DNA of 64,000 nucleotides from Alphaproteobacteria bacterium (GTDB lineage: Bacteria; Pseudomonadota; Alphaproteobacteria; CACIAM-22H2): assembly GCA_016793165.1 (NCBI GenBank), contig JAEULA010000114.1, forward strand, positions 1 to 64,000, written 5' to 3'. Under the pieces are notes generated by a model. That model did no database searches. It saw nothing but the letters and a program-made list of their open reading frames with translations, and was not told the DNA's origin. Each line of letters opens with the position of its first letter. The stretch's first letter is position 1. This document shows positions 16,322-25,026 of the stretch, in pieces. A program made the translations under genes and the position numbers.

Positions 16322-17158
16322 ATGCACGAGCCGGCGCCGCCGCTCTACCACCAGGTCTATCGACGGCTGCGCGAGCAGATCTTCAACGGGCCGTTGCATG
16401 TCGGTGAGCGCCTGCCTGCCGAGGACGAGCTCGCGCTGCGCTTCAAGGTCTCCCGCATCACGCTGCGGCACGCGCTGCGGCTGCTCGCCGACGAAGGCCT
16501 GATCGCGCGTCGGCAGGGACGCGGCACCTTCGTCGCCGGCGCGACGCGGCCGATGATCGCGAGCCTCCACGCCACCGCGCCGGTGCGGGCGGCCGCCAAT
16601 ATCGGTGCGAGCACGCGGGTGCGGCTGATCTCCGCGGGCGATGTCCGCGCGACGGCGCAGGTCGCGCAGCTGCTGGCCCTGGATGTCGGGACCCGCGTGC
16701 GGAAGGTCGTGCGCCTGCGCCTCCATGGCGACGCGCCGGTCGCGTTGATCACGACGTACGTGCCGGCGGACATCGGTCGCCGGATCGATCGCGAGGCGCT
16801 CGAGCGCGCGACCGTCCTCGAGCACATCCAGGCGGCCGGATTCGAGCCGGCCTTCGCGGAGCACGCGATCTCGGCGGTTCCCGCCGACGACCTCGCCGCG
16901 CGCCATCTCACCGTGCGGCGGGGCGATGCGCTGCTGGCCGAGCGCCGGACCGTCTTCACCCGGAGCTGGCGGCCGATCGAGCTGCTCGTCTCGGCATGCC
17001 GGCCGGACCGCTACGAGTTCCGGGTGTCTCTGACCCTGACCGACGCGCCCGACGTCGGGCCGCGCGGCGCGGACGACGTCGGCGACATCATCCGCAATGA
17101 AACGCTGCTGCGGGAGACGATCGATCGTCCCGCGCGGCTGGAAAGGACGACACGATGA
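16322..17158 (+). CDS. GntR-family transcriptional regulator, HutC subfamily
   Basis: 278 aa. The N-terminal winged helix-turn-helix (about residues 7-75) reads YHQVYRRLREQIFNGPL, GERLPAEDELALRFKVSRIT, ALRLLADEGLIARRQGRGTF. The C-terminal UTRA ligand-binding domain (about 95-245) includes VRKVVRLRLHGDAPVALITT and ends in a strand-rich VFTRSWRPIELLVSACRPDR, typical of HutC proteins. It is likely a repressor relieved by a pathway metabolite, controlling its own operon and possibly the divergent dehydrogenase operon. The stop overlaps the ATG of the deacylase gene by four bases. Confidence 0.9.
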   Translation: MHEPAPPLYHQVYRRLREQIFNGPLHVGERLPAEDELALRFKVSRITLRHALRLLADEGLIARRQGRGTFVAGATRPMIASLHATAPVRAAANIGASTRVRLISAGDVRATAQVAQLLALDVGTRVRKVVRLRLHGDAPVALITTYVPADIGRRIDREALERATVLEHIQAAGFEPAFAEHAISAVPADDLAARHLTVRRGDALLAERRTVFTRSWRPIELLVSACRPDRYEFRVSLTLTDAPDVGPRGADDVGDIIRNETLLRETIDRPARLERTTR

Positions 17159-18888
17159 CCTACGACCTCAAGATCAAGGGCGGGCTGATCGTCGACGGCA
17201 CCGGCGCGCCGGCCTTCGCGGGCGACGTCGGCGTGCGCGACGGGCGGATCGTCGCGCTCGGCGACGCGCCGGACGCCGCCGCCCGCACCGTCGCGGCCGA
17301 CGGACTCGTGGTCGCGCCCGGCTTCGTCGACATCCACACGCACTACGACGCCCAGGTGCTGTGGGACCCGATGATGACGATCTCGCCGTGGCACGGCGTG
17401 ACGAGCGTCGTCGTCGGATCGTGCGGCTTCGGCGTGGCGCCGACGCGGCCCGAGCATCGCGGGCTGATCCTGCGCATCCTCGAGCGCGTCGAGGCGATGA
17501 GCCTCGCGGCGCTGGAGGCGGGGCTCGGACCGCAATGGCCCTTCGTGACCTTCCCCGAGTATCTCGATGCGATCGAGCGGCGCGGCACCGGGATAAACAT
17601 CGGCGTGATGGCCGGCCACACGCCGATCCGGCTGCACGTCATGGGCGAAGCGGCGGTGGAGCGGGCCGCGACGCCGACCGAGATCGCGGCGATGCGCACG
17701 CTGCTCGACGGCGCCATGGCGGCCGGTGCGCTGGGCTTCGCGACGTCGGCCTCGCCGCTCCATGTCGGCCACGCGGGCAAGCCGGTGCCCAGCCGCCTCG
17801 CCGACGACGCGGAGATGATCGCCATGGCCCGCGCGCTGGCCGCCTGCGGCCGCGGCGTCTTCCACTACAACGGCAGCCGCGAGCCGTCCTTCGCGATGCA
17901 CGAGACGCTGCATCGCGAGTCGGGCCGTCCCGTCGTCTGGACGCCGCTGCTCTCCGGCCAGCTCGGCGCCGGCGGCCATCGCAAGTCGCTCCTGCGCGCG
18001 GCCGAGGACAGGCGGCGTGGCCTCGAGATCGTGCCCCAGGTCGCCTGCCGGCCGATCGTCAGCGAATGGAATTTCGCTTCGCCGGTGCTGCTCGACACCT
18101 GGTCGCTGTTCGCGCCGACGCGTGCCGCGCCGGACGAGGCCGCGATGTGCCGGATCTACGCCGACCCCGCCTTCCGCGCCGCCTTCCGCGACGAGATGGC
18201 GGGGCGCGGCGGCCGCGATGCCGATTTCGCGGGCGGGGCGGCGGAGGGCGAGTCGCGCCGGCGATCCCTGGCGCTGACGGAGATCGCCTACTGCCCCGAG
18301 CAGCCCGCGCTCGAGGGCCGCGGGCTGTGGGCCGTCGCCGCCGAGCGCGGCGTGCCGCCCACGGACCTGGCCCTCGACCTCGCGCTCGCCTCGGGCCTTC
18401 GCGCGCGCTTCCGCACGCCGATCGTCAACTACGACGAGGCCGAGGTCGAGGAACTGATCACCGATCCCCATGTCGTCCTGGGCCTCGGCGACGGCGGGGC
18501 GCATATGAGCCAGCTTTGCGACGCGTGCTACGCGACCCATCTGCTGGGCCACTGGGTCCGCGAGAAGCGCGCGCTGAGCCTGGAGCATGCGATCCACATG
18601 ATCACCGGACGGACCGCGGCGCTCTACGGGATCGAGGATCGCGGCCGCCTCGCGCCCGGATTGCCCGCGGACATCGTCGTCTTCGATCGCGACCGCGTCG
18701 CGGCCGGGCCGCTCGAGCGCATCCACGACCTTCCGGGCGGCGCCGATCGCCTCGTCTCGCAACCCCGCGGCGTGCACGCGGTCGTCTGCAACGGCGCCGT
18801 CCTGCCGCCTCCCGGCGAAGGCTGGTCGGCCGAGCGGAAGCTGCCGGGCCGGCTGCTGCGCGGAGGCCGCGCCACGCCGCGGGGCTAG
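17155..18888 (+). CDS. N-acyl-D-amino-acid deacylase-like amidohydrolase
   Basis: 577 aa, amidohydrolase-3/D-aminoacylase group. The N-terminal beta-sandwich starts DLKIKGGLIVDGTGAPAFAG; the first metal motif is HTHYD at 61-65 and the metal-bridging cysteine expected in D-aminoacylase is Cys90 in VVGSCGFG. The late barrel motif is VLGLGDGGAHMSQLCD, with the catalytic aspartate, and the C-terminus has GIEDRGRLAPGLPADIVVFD. Members hydrolyse N-acyl-D-amino acids or related amides using zinc. It is longer than typical D-aminoacylase (about 480-500 aa), the extra length lying mainly between residues 330 and 390. It is coupled to the GntR gene. Confidence 0.88.
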   Translation: MTYDLKIKGGLIVDGTGAPAFAGDVGVRDGRIVALGDAPDAAARTVAADGLVVAPGFVDIHTHYDAQVLWDPMMTISPWHGVTSVVVGSCGFGVAPTRPEHRGLILRILERVEAMSLAALEAGLGPQWPFVTFPEYLDAIERRGTGINIGVMAGHTPIRLHVMGEAAVERAATPTEIAAMRTLLDGAMAAGALGFATSASPLHVGHAGKPVPSRLADDAEMIAMARALAACGRGVFHYNGSREPSFAMHETLHRESGRPVVWTPLLSGQLGAGGHRKSLLRAAEDRRRGLEIVPQVACRPIVSEWNFASPVLLDTWSLFAPTRAAPDEAAMCRIYADPAFRAAFRDEMAGRGGRDADFAGGAAEGESRRRSLALTEIAYCPEQPALEGRGLWAVAAERGVPPTDLALDLALASGLRARFRTPIVNYDEAEVEELITDPHVVLGLGDGGAHMSQLCDACYATHLLGHWVREKRALSLEHAIHMITGRTAALYGIEDRGRLAPGLPADIVVFDRDRVAAGPLERIHDLPGGADRLVSQPRGVHAVVCNGAVLPPPGEGWSAERKLPGRLLRGGRATPRG

Positions 18889-18925
18889 GCGCGTCGCCCG
18901 GCGCGGCCGGTGTGCCGTCGCCCGG

Positions 18926-19627
18926 TCAGCGCGCGGCCGCGGCAGCCGGCGAAGCGACGCCGCCCAGCACCTTCAGAACGTCGGACGTCGGCATCACGTC
19001 GGCGTACTTCTCCGACATGTCGAACAGATTGACGGCATGCGAGACCGCGCTGCGGTCGTACACGGCGTCCTGCGGGACCAGCACGCGGAAATTGTAGGCG
19101 AAGGCGTCGACGACCGTGCCGCGCACGCAGCCGGACGTCGTGCACCCCGTGACGATCAGCGTGTCGGCGCGCAGGTCGATCAGGTAGCTGGCGAGCGGCG
19201 TGCCGAAGAAGGCGCTGGGATGCTTCTTGGGCAGCAGGATGTCGCCGTCGCGCGGCGCGATGTCGGCGTGGAACTCGTAGCCCTTGCGCGGGATCGTCAT
19301 GATGCTCGGCACCTTCTCGGCGAGGCGGCCGGCATCGAAGCTCTCCTTCGGCGCGACATAGGGGTAGAGCACCGGCCAGGAGCGCCTGCGGAACTCCGCG
19401 AGCAGCGTGGCGATGTGGCCGACGGCGCGCCATCCGACCTCGCCGCAGCTCGTCGGGAACTCCTTGATCGATTCCCAGAACGGTCGCGACACCGTCCCGA
19501 CCGTCCGGTACTGCACGTCGATGATCAGCAGCGCGGGCCGCGTGCCGATGCCCGAGGGCTTGCCGAAGCCCGCCGCCCGATAGGCGCGCTGCTCGTCCTC
19601 GCTGATGATTCCGTCCCATGGACGCAT
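18926..19627 (-). CDS. Isochorismatase-fold cysteine hydrolase (N-carbamoylsarcosine-amidase-like)
   Basis: 233 aa. The Asp-Lys-Cys triad is visible: Asp37 in PALLIIDVQYR, Lys134/135 in LLPKKHPSAFFGT and Cys167 in VTGCTTSGCVRGT, with the cis-peptide motif before the cysteine. The N-terminus WDGIISEDEQRAYRAAGFG matches the N-carbamoylsarcosine amidase subgroup, which releases carbon dioxide and ammonia from N-carbamoyl amino acids. That fits the hydantoinase-like gene 133 bp upstream on the same strand, since a hydantoinase would supply N-carbamoyl substrates; the exact substrate is inference. The gene converges on the deacylase gene. Confidence 0.88.
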   Translation of the reverse strand: MRPWDGIISEDEQRAYRAAGFGKPSGIGTRPALLIIDVQYRTVGTVSRPFWESIKEFPTSCGEVGWRAVGHIATLLAEFRRRSWPVLYPYVAPKESFDAGRLAEKVPSIMTIPRKGYEFHADIAPRDGDILLPKKHPSAFFGTPLASYLIDLRADTLIVTGCTTSGCVRGTVVDAFAYNFRVLVPQDAVYDRSAVSHAVNLFDMSEKYADVMPTSDVLKVLGGVASPAAAAAR

Positions 19628-19732
19628 GTCGTGTCTCCTTCTCGTGTCGTCGTCCCGCCTCGAACGCGTGCGGCGGGAAGCGGCGCCGCGCGGGGCTCGG
19701 CGACGCTCGTCGCCCGGCCGCTTCGCGGCTTG

Positions 19733-19754
19733 TCCCTCCCGATTCGGGGAGGGA
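19733..19754. terminator. Perfect inverted repeat after the hydantoinase-like gene
   Basis: TCCCTCCC (19733-19740) and GGGAGGGA (19747-19754) form an 8-bp stem around GATTCG, ending six bases past the hydantoinase-like stop. No U-tract follows on the minus strand. The flanking text (GGCCGCTTCGCGGCTTGTCC at 19716-19735) has its own small CGCTTCGCGG fold. The unit may be a dispersed intergenic repeat or a rho-independent-like 3' end. Confidence 0.45.
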
Positions 19755-19759
19755 GGGGT

Positions 19760-21124
19760 TCAGGCCATTGGTCGCGCGAGGAATCTGCCGTGCCCCTGGG
19801 GGCCGACGATCCTGCCGTCGCGCATCACATCGGTGCCGCGCACCATGGTCAGCACGGGCCAGCCCTTCAGCGTCCAGCCGTCATAAAGGCTGTAGTCCGA
19901 CCAGGAGCCGAGATCGGCGGCGCGCACGACGCGCGAGAGCCCGAGGTCGACGACGGTGAGGTCGGCATCGGCGCCGATCGCGATGCGGCCCTTGCGGCCG
20001 TCGATGCCGAAGATCTCGGCCGGCCTGCTGCCGGCCACCTGCGCGATGCGCTGCAGGCTCAGCCCGCGCTTGTGGTAGCCCTCGCTGAGCAGCACCGGCA
20101 GGATCATCGCCGTCCCGGGGAAGCCCTGCGAGGCCTGCCAGATTCCCTTCTCCTTGGTCGCGCGCTTGCGCGGGACGTGGTCGGAGGCGACGACGTCGAT
20201 CGCCCCGTCGGCGATGCCGGCCCACATCGCCTCGACGTCCTCCTGCGTGCGAAGCGGCGGGTTCGCCTTGCCGATCGGCCCGAGGTCGCTGTCCATCGTG
20301 TGGGTCAGGTATTGCGGGCAGGTCTCGACCAGCACGCGGTCGTAGCGCTGGCGATGGAAGCGGATCTCGTCGAGCCCCGACTTGCAGGACAGGTGCACGA
20401 TGTAGATGCGCGCGCCGAACTGCCGCGCGAAGACCATCGCGCGCACGATGCTCTCGGTCTCGGTGAAGTCCGGCTTGGACAGGCTCCAGTCCTTCAGCGT
20501 CGCCCGGCCTTCGGCCATGAACCGCGTCTTCATCCGCTTCACGATCTCGATGTTCTCGGGATGGATGACGAGGACGACGTCCTTCAGGCGCGCGGATTCC
20601 TGCATCAGGTCGTAGAGGAACCCGTCGTCGGTCCCGTCGAGCCCCATGTAGCGGCCTTCCTCGCCCTTGAAGTTCATGAAGTACTTGAACGAGTTCACGC
20701 CGAACTCGCCGACATACCGGCCCATCTCGGCGAGGTGCTGCTCGGACGCGGTCGAGAAGTGGAAGCCGAAATCGACATGCGCGCGCGCCTCGGCGTCGCG
20801 CTTCGCGCCGGCGAAGATCTCGCTGTAGGGATTGCTCGTCAGGAAATAGGCGATGACCGTCGAGATCCCTCCGATGGCCGCGGACGCCGTCTCGGTGGCG
20901 TATTCGGTGAGCGGCTCGGCGAATCCGAAATGCAGATGCGCGTCGATGAGGCCGGGGAAGACGTGCTTGCCCGCGGCGTCGACCACGCGGCGCGCGGTCG
21001 GCGTCTCCTCGCCCGGCGCCGCGATGCCGACGATCCGTCCGTCGCGGATCAGGATCGTCGCGGGCACGGTCCCGCGCTCGGGGAATACCACGGTGCCGCC
21101 CCGGACGGCGCAATCGATGTCCAT
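19760..21124 (-). CDS. Dihydropyrimidinase/hydantoinase-like metal-dependent amidohydrolase
   Basis: 454 aa, the normal length for hydantoinases. Metal ligands can be read in order: His63 and His65 in DAHLHFGF, Lys147 (to be carboxylated) in NSFKYFMN, histidines in VLVIHPENIE and YIVHLSCKSG, and aspartate in VVASDHVPRKR. The C-terminus KGRIAIGADADLTVVDL closes the beta-sandwich. These enzymes hydrolyse cyclic diamides (dihydropyrimidines, hydantoins) to N-carbamoyl amino acids. The N-carbamoylsarcosine-amidase-like gene downstream would complete hydrolysis. Allantoinase or dihydroorotase-like use is possible. Confidence 0.88.
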   Translation of the reverse strand: MDIDCAVRGGTVVFPERGTVPATILIRDGRIVGIAAPGEETPTARRVVDAAGKHVFPGLIDAHLHFGFAEPLTEYATETASAAIGGISTVIAYFLTSNPYSEIFAGAKRDAEARAHVDFGFHFSTASEQHLAEMGRYVGEFGVNSFKYFMNFKGEEGRYMGLDGTDDGFLYDLMQESARLKDVVLVIHPENIEIVKRMKTRFMAEGRATLKDWSLSKPDFTETESIVRAMVFARQFGARIYIVHLSCKSGLDEIRFHRQRYDRVLVETCPQYLTHTMDSDLGPIGKANPPLRTQEDVEAMWAGIADGAIDVVASDHVPRKRATKEKGIWQASQGFPGTAMILPVLLSEGYHKRGLSLQRIAQVAGSRPAEIFGIDGRKGRIAIGADADLTVVDLGLSRVVRAADLGSWSDYSLYDGWTLKGWPVLTMVRGTDVMRDGRIVGPQGHGRFLARPMA

Positions 21125-21199
21125 CGCTCGTCTCTTCCTTGCTGTTCGCCGCGCGGTCCGCCCGCGGCCGGCGCCGCAAGGTGCCACTCCTGGAAAGGC

Positions 21200-21232
21200 G
21201 GTTCCAGGTTCCGCTGCCCGGAACCTGGAACC
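21200..21232. terminator. Perfect 14-bp stem-loop downstream of the esterase gene
   Basis: GGTTCCAGGTTCCG (21200-21213) and CGGAACCTGGAACC (21219-21232) form a perfect 14-bp stem with a CTGCC loop. A second GC stem, GGCCGGC/GCCGGCC, follows at about 21238-21254. It lies between two minus-strand genes, after the esterase stop (21264). There is no U-tract, so it is an unusual terminator, an mRNA-stability element or a dispersed palindrome. Confidence 0.65.
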
Positions 21233-21263
21233 GGTCGGCCGGCCGTGCCGGCCGGGTGCTCGG

Positions 21264-22364
21264 CTATCGTCCGAGATGCCTGTCGAAGAAGCGCGCGATC
21301 TCCTCGAACGCCTCGCGGGTCTCGGGCGCGTTGACGTCGCGCCCGTATTGCGCATGCGACTGTCCCTCGTAGACGTGCAGGTCCGCGACGACGCCGGCCT
21401 GGCGCAGCTTGCGGTGGGTGCGCACCGTGTTCGACAGGAACAGGTCGCGCGTGCCCGAGGTCAGGATGGTCGGCGGGAAGCGGCTCATGTCGCCGTAGAT
21501 CGGCGACAGCTGCGGGTTCCGCATGTCGACGCCGTTGGCGTAGAGCACCGCGGCCTTGCCGAGCCAGCCCTTCCACGAGACGAGCGCGTTGTCGACGTAC
21601 TCGTTTGTGAAATAGGTGTCGCCGACCTCGGCGAGATCGGACCACGGCGTGCCCGGGGCGATGGCGCCCGGCAGCGGCAGCTTCTCGTCCTTGGCGCGCA
21701 GGACCATCGCCAGCGTCATCGCGCCGCCGGTCGAGGTGCCGAAGATGGCCATGTTCGTGGGCTTCGCCATCCGCGTCGCCGCCTTCCAAGCGGCCATCGC
21801 GTCGTCCATGGCGGCCGGGAAGGGATGGTCGGGCGGCATGCGGTAGTCGACCGAGAGCACGCGGAACCCGCCGAAGCCGGCCATCAGGATGGCCTCGCGC
21901 GTTGCGGCCTCGCCGGGCCCGAACACGTAGCCGCCGCCATGCACGTGCACGAGCAGGCGATTGCGGTTGCGCGGCGGGATGTTCGCCGGCACGACCCAAT
22001 AGGCCTTCACGCCGCCGACGGTCGTCGGCTCGACCTTGACGTTGAACTTCTCGCGCAGCGCCGGGAGCGTGGCGATGTTCGCCGCCGCATTGGCGTTGAT
22101 CAGCTCCTTCCACTCCGCGGCATTGCGCGGGTTGGCGTTCCACGTCGGCGCGTAGGCCTGTCCGATGACGGCCTGCATCGCGGGGCTGACCTCCTCCTTC
22201 GGCACGGCCAGCGTCCTGGCGGGGATCTGGACCGTCCGGGCCTGAGGCGCGGCCGGCGCGGTGGCCGTGGTCTGCGATCCGTCGCTCGCGCAGGCCGTCA
22301 GGGCCAGGGCCAGGATGGGGACGAGGCGACTCCACCGCGTCCGAGGGACTCCGACTCTCGACAT
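21264..22364 (-). CDS. Hormone-sensitive-lipase-type alpha/beta hydrolase, predicted lipoprotein
   Basis: 366 aa. The N-terminus has a lipoprotein signal with lipobox LTAC (ILALALTACASDG), so the protein is predicted to be membrane-anchored outside the cytoplasm. Esterase motifs are the oxyanion HGGGYVFGPGE, the nucleophile elbow GTSTGGAM (serine in GxSxG), aspartate in SGTRDLFLS and histidine in YEGQSHAQYG. ATG 22364 is chosen because GGAGG lies five bases upstream; ATG 22376 would place the site inside the gene. Likely an ester or lactone hydrolase acting in the periplasm; the substrate is unknown. Confidence 0.9.
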   Translation of the reverse strand: MSRVGVPRTRWSRLVPILALALTACASDGSQTTATAPAAPQARTVQIPARTLAVPKEEVSPAMQAVIGQAYAPTWNANPRNAAEWKELINANAAANIATLPALREKFNVKVEPTTVGGVKAYWVVPANIPPRNRNRLLVHVHGGGYVFGPGEAATREAILMAGFGGFRVLSVDYRMPPDHPFPAAMDDAMAAWKAATRMAKPTNMAIFGTSTGGAMTLAMVLRAKDEKLPLPGAIAPGTPWSDLAEVGDTYFTNEYVDNALVSWKGWLGKAAVLYANGVDMRNPQLSPIYGDMSRFPPTILTSGTRDLFLSNTVRTHRKLRQAGVVADLHVYEGQSHAQYGRDVNAPETREAFEEIARFFDRHLGR

Positions 22365-22518
22365 CGTTTCCTCCATGATCTCGGGCTTCCCGATCGCGCC
22401 GCCCCGCCCGTCGGGCATGTTGCGGTGCGCCCACATCCTGAGCGCGTGCGCGCGGCATGGAAACGGCCAAGAGGTGGGCGGTGGTGCGGTGTCCGGTCGG
22501 GCCGGCCGCGACCCCCGG

Positions 22519-23523
<1,005 letters not shown>

Positions 23524-23527
23524 CGGC

Positions 23528-24838
23528 TCACCGCGTCGCGTCGGCGCCGGCGAGCAATGCGCCGAGCGTCTCGGCGACGGCGAGCAGCCGCGCATCGCGA
23601 TAGCGCGGCGCGACCAGCTGCAGGCCGATCGGCAGACCGGCCGGCCCGACGAGCCCCGGCACGGTGACGCAGGGTGCGTGCAGCAGCGTCCACAGTCCGT
23701 TGAAGATCGGATCGCCGGTGAACGTAAGGCCGAGCGGCGCCTCGCCGTTGGCCGCCGGCGTCAGCAGGGCGTCGAAGGCGCCGGCGAGCCGATCGAACTC
23801 GATGCGCGCGACGGCGGCGCGGTCGAGCGCGTCGCGCAGCGCGCCGTGGCCGCGCTGGCGGGCATCGGCCATGCGCTTGACGATGCCCGGCGACAGCAGG
23901 TCCGGCCTCGCGCGTTCGAGATCGAGGAAGGCGACGCGGCCCTCGACGCGCATCACCGTCTCCTTGAGATCGTTCAGCGCCGCGAGCGCGGGTCCCAATG
24001 CCACATCCTCGACCTGCGCGCCGGCGGCACGGAGCCGTCGTTCGGCGGTCGCCATCGCGTCGCGCATGCCAGGCTCGGCGCGCGACCAGTACTCCGTGCG
24101 GCAGATCCCGATGCGCAGCGATCCGGCTGCCGGCGCCGGCGCGGTCGTGCCGTCGGCGACCTCGAAGACATCCGCGAGCAGGCGCAGGTCGGCGGCGCTT
24201 CGCGCATACCAGCCGATCGTGTCGAGCGTCGGGGAGAAGGGCTTCGCGCCTTCGGAACTCACCAGCCCGTGGGTCGGCTTGAAGCCGTAGACGCCGCAGA
24301 ACGCGCCGGGTCGTATGATCGAGCCGCCGGTCTGCGTGCCGAAGGACAGCGGAACCATGTCGGCGGCGACCGCGGCGGCGGAGCCGCTCGACGAGCCGCC
24401 GGGGGTACGCGCGAAGTCGTGCGGGTTCACCGTGACCGGGTTGCGGCCGTGCGAGGCGAACTCGACCGTCTCGGTCTTGCCCAGGATGACCGCGCCCGCC
24501 GCGCGCAGGATCGTCACGCAGGCGGCGTCGCGCGCGGGCCGATGGCCGCGGAAGATGCGCGAGTTGTGCTGCGTCGGCATGTCGGCGGTGTCGATGATGT
24601 CCTTGATGCCGACGGGCACGCCGTGCAGCGGGCCCAGTTTGCCCGCGTCGAGCAGGCGGCGCGTGTCGGCCTCGCGCGCCGCGGCGATCGCCTGCGCCGG
24701 GTCGATCCAGCACCAGGCCTTCACCTCGGCATCGCGCGCGGCGATCCGCGCCAGGCAGGCGCGTACCAGCGCTTCGCTGGTCAGGTCGCCCGCGGCGATG
24801 CGGCGTGCGGCGTCGACGGCGGTCAGGCGGTTGGGCAT
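23528..24838 (-). CDS. Amidase-signature family hydrolase
   Basis: 436 aa. The Ser-cisSer-Lys triad is Lys79 in GVPVGIKDI, Ser150 in RTPGGSSSGSAAAVAAD and Ser173 in TQTGGSIIRP. The N-terminal helical region and the C-terminal VPGLVGPAGLPIGLQLVAPR are standard for the amidase signature family. It cleaves an amide bond in an unknown small substrate. ATG 24838 overlaps the end of the GatC-like gene by 16 bp, and the COG0523 gene follows five bases after its stop, so the four genes form one operon. Confidence 0.92.
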   Translation of the reverse strand: MPNRLTAVDAARRIAAGDLTSEALVRACLARIAARDAEVKAWCWIDPAQAIAAAREADTRRLLDAGKLGPLHGVPVGIKDIIDTADMPTQHNSRIFRGHRPARDAACVTILRAAGAVILGKTETVEFASHGRNPVTVNPHDFARTPGGSSSGSAAAVAADMVPLSFGTQTGGSIIRPGAFCGVYGFKPTHGLVSSEGAKPFSPTLDTIGWYARSAADLRLLADVFEVADGTTAPAPAAGSLRIGICRTEYWSRAEPGMRDAMATAERRLRAAGAQVEDVALGPALAALNDLKETVMRVEGRVAFLDLERARPDLLSPGIVKRMADARQRGHGALRDALDRAAVARIEFDRLAGAFDALLTPAANGEAPLGLTFTGDPIFNGLWTLLHAPCVTVPGLVGPAGLPIGLQLVAPRYRDARLLAVAETLGALLAGADATR

Positions 24839-25026
24839 CGGCGGGCTCCCGGTATCGCGAGGATGGCGGCCGGCTCGACCTCCTTCGCCCGCCAGCGCGG
24901 GATCCGCGCGACGGTCTGCTCGAGGCTCTCCGTCTGCGCGCGCAGGCGCTCGAGCGCCGCCGCGTCCAGGTCGGCCAGGCCGAGGCGCGCGGCCATCGCG
25001 CGGATCTCGTCGTGGGTCCAGCTCAT
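24823..25026 (-). CDS. GatC/AtzG-like small amidase partner (67 aa)
   Basis: 67 aa. The pattern IRAMAARLGLADLDAAALER (residues 8-27), a central amphipathic helix, then KEVEPAAILAIP matches the fold layout of GatC-related small proteins, such as AtzG that pairs with the amidase AtzE in cyanuric acid breakdown. Its ATG overlaps the upstream amidase stop as ATGA (25026-25023) and its end overlaps the downstream amidase start, so it sits exactly between two amidases, with which it probably forms a complex. The family assignment rests on pattern and context, not on an alignment. Confidence 0.72.
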   Translation of the reverse strand: MSWTHDEIRAMAARLGLADLDAAALERLRAQTESLEQTVARIPRWRAKEVEPAAILAIPGARRCPTA

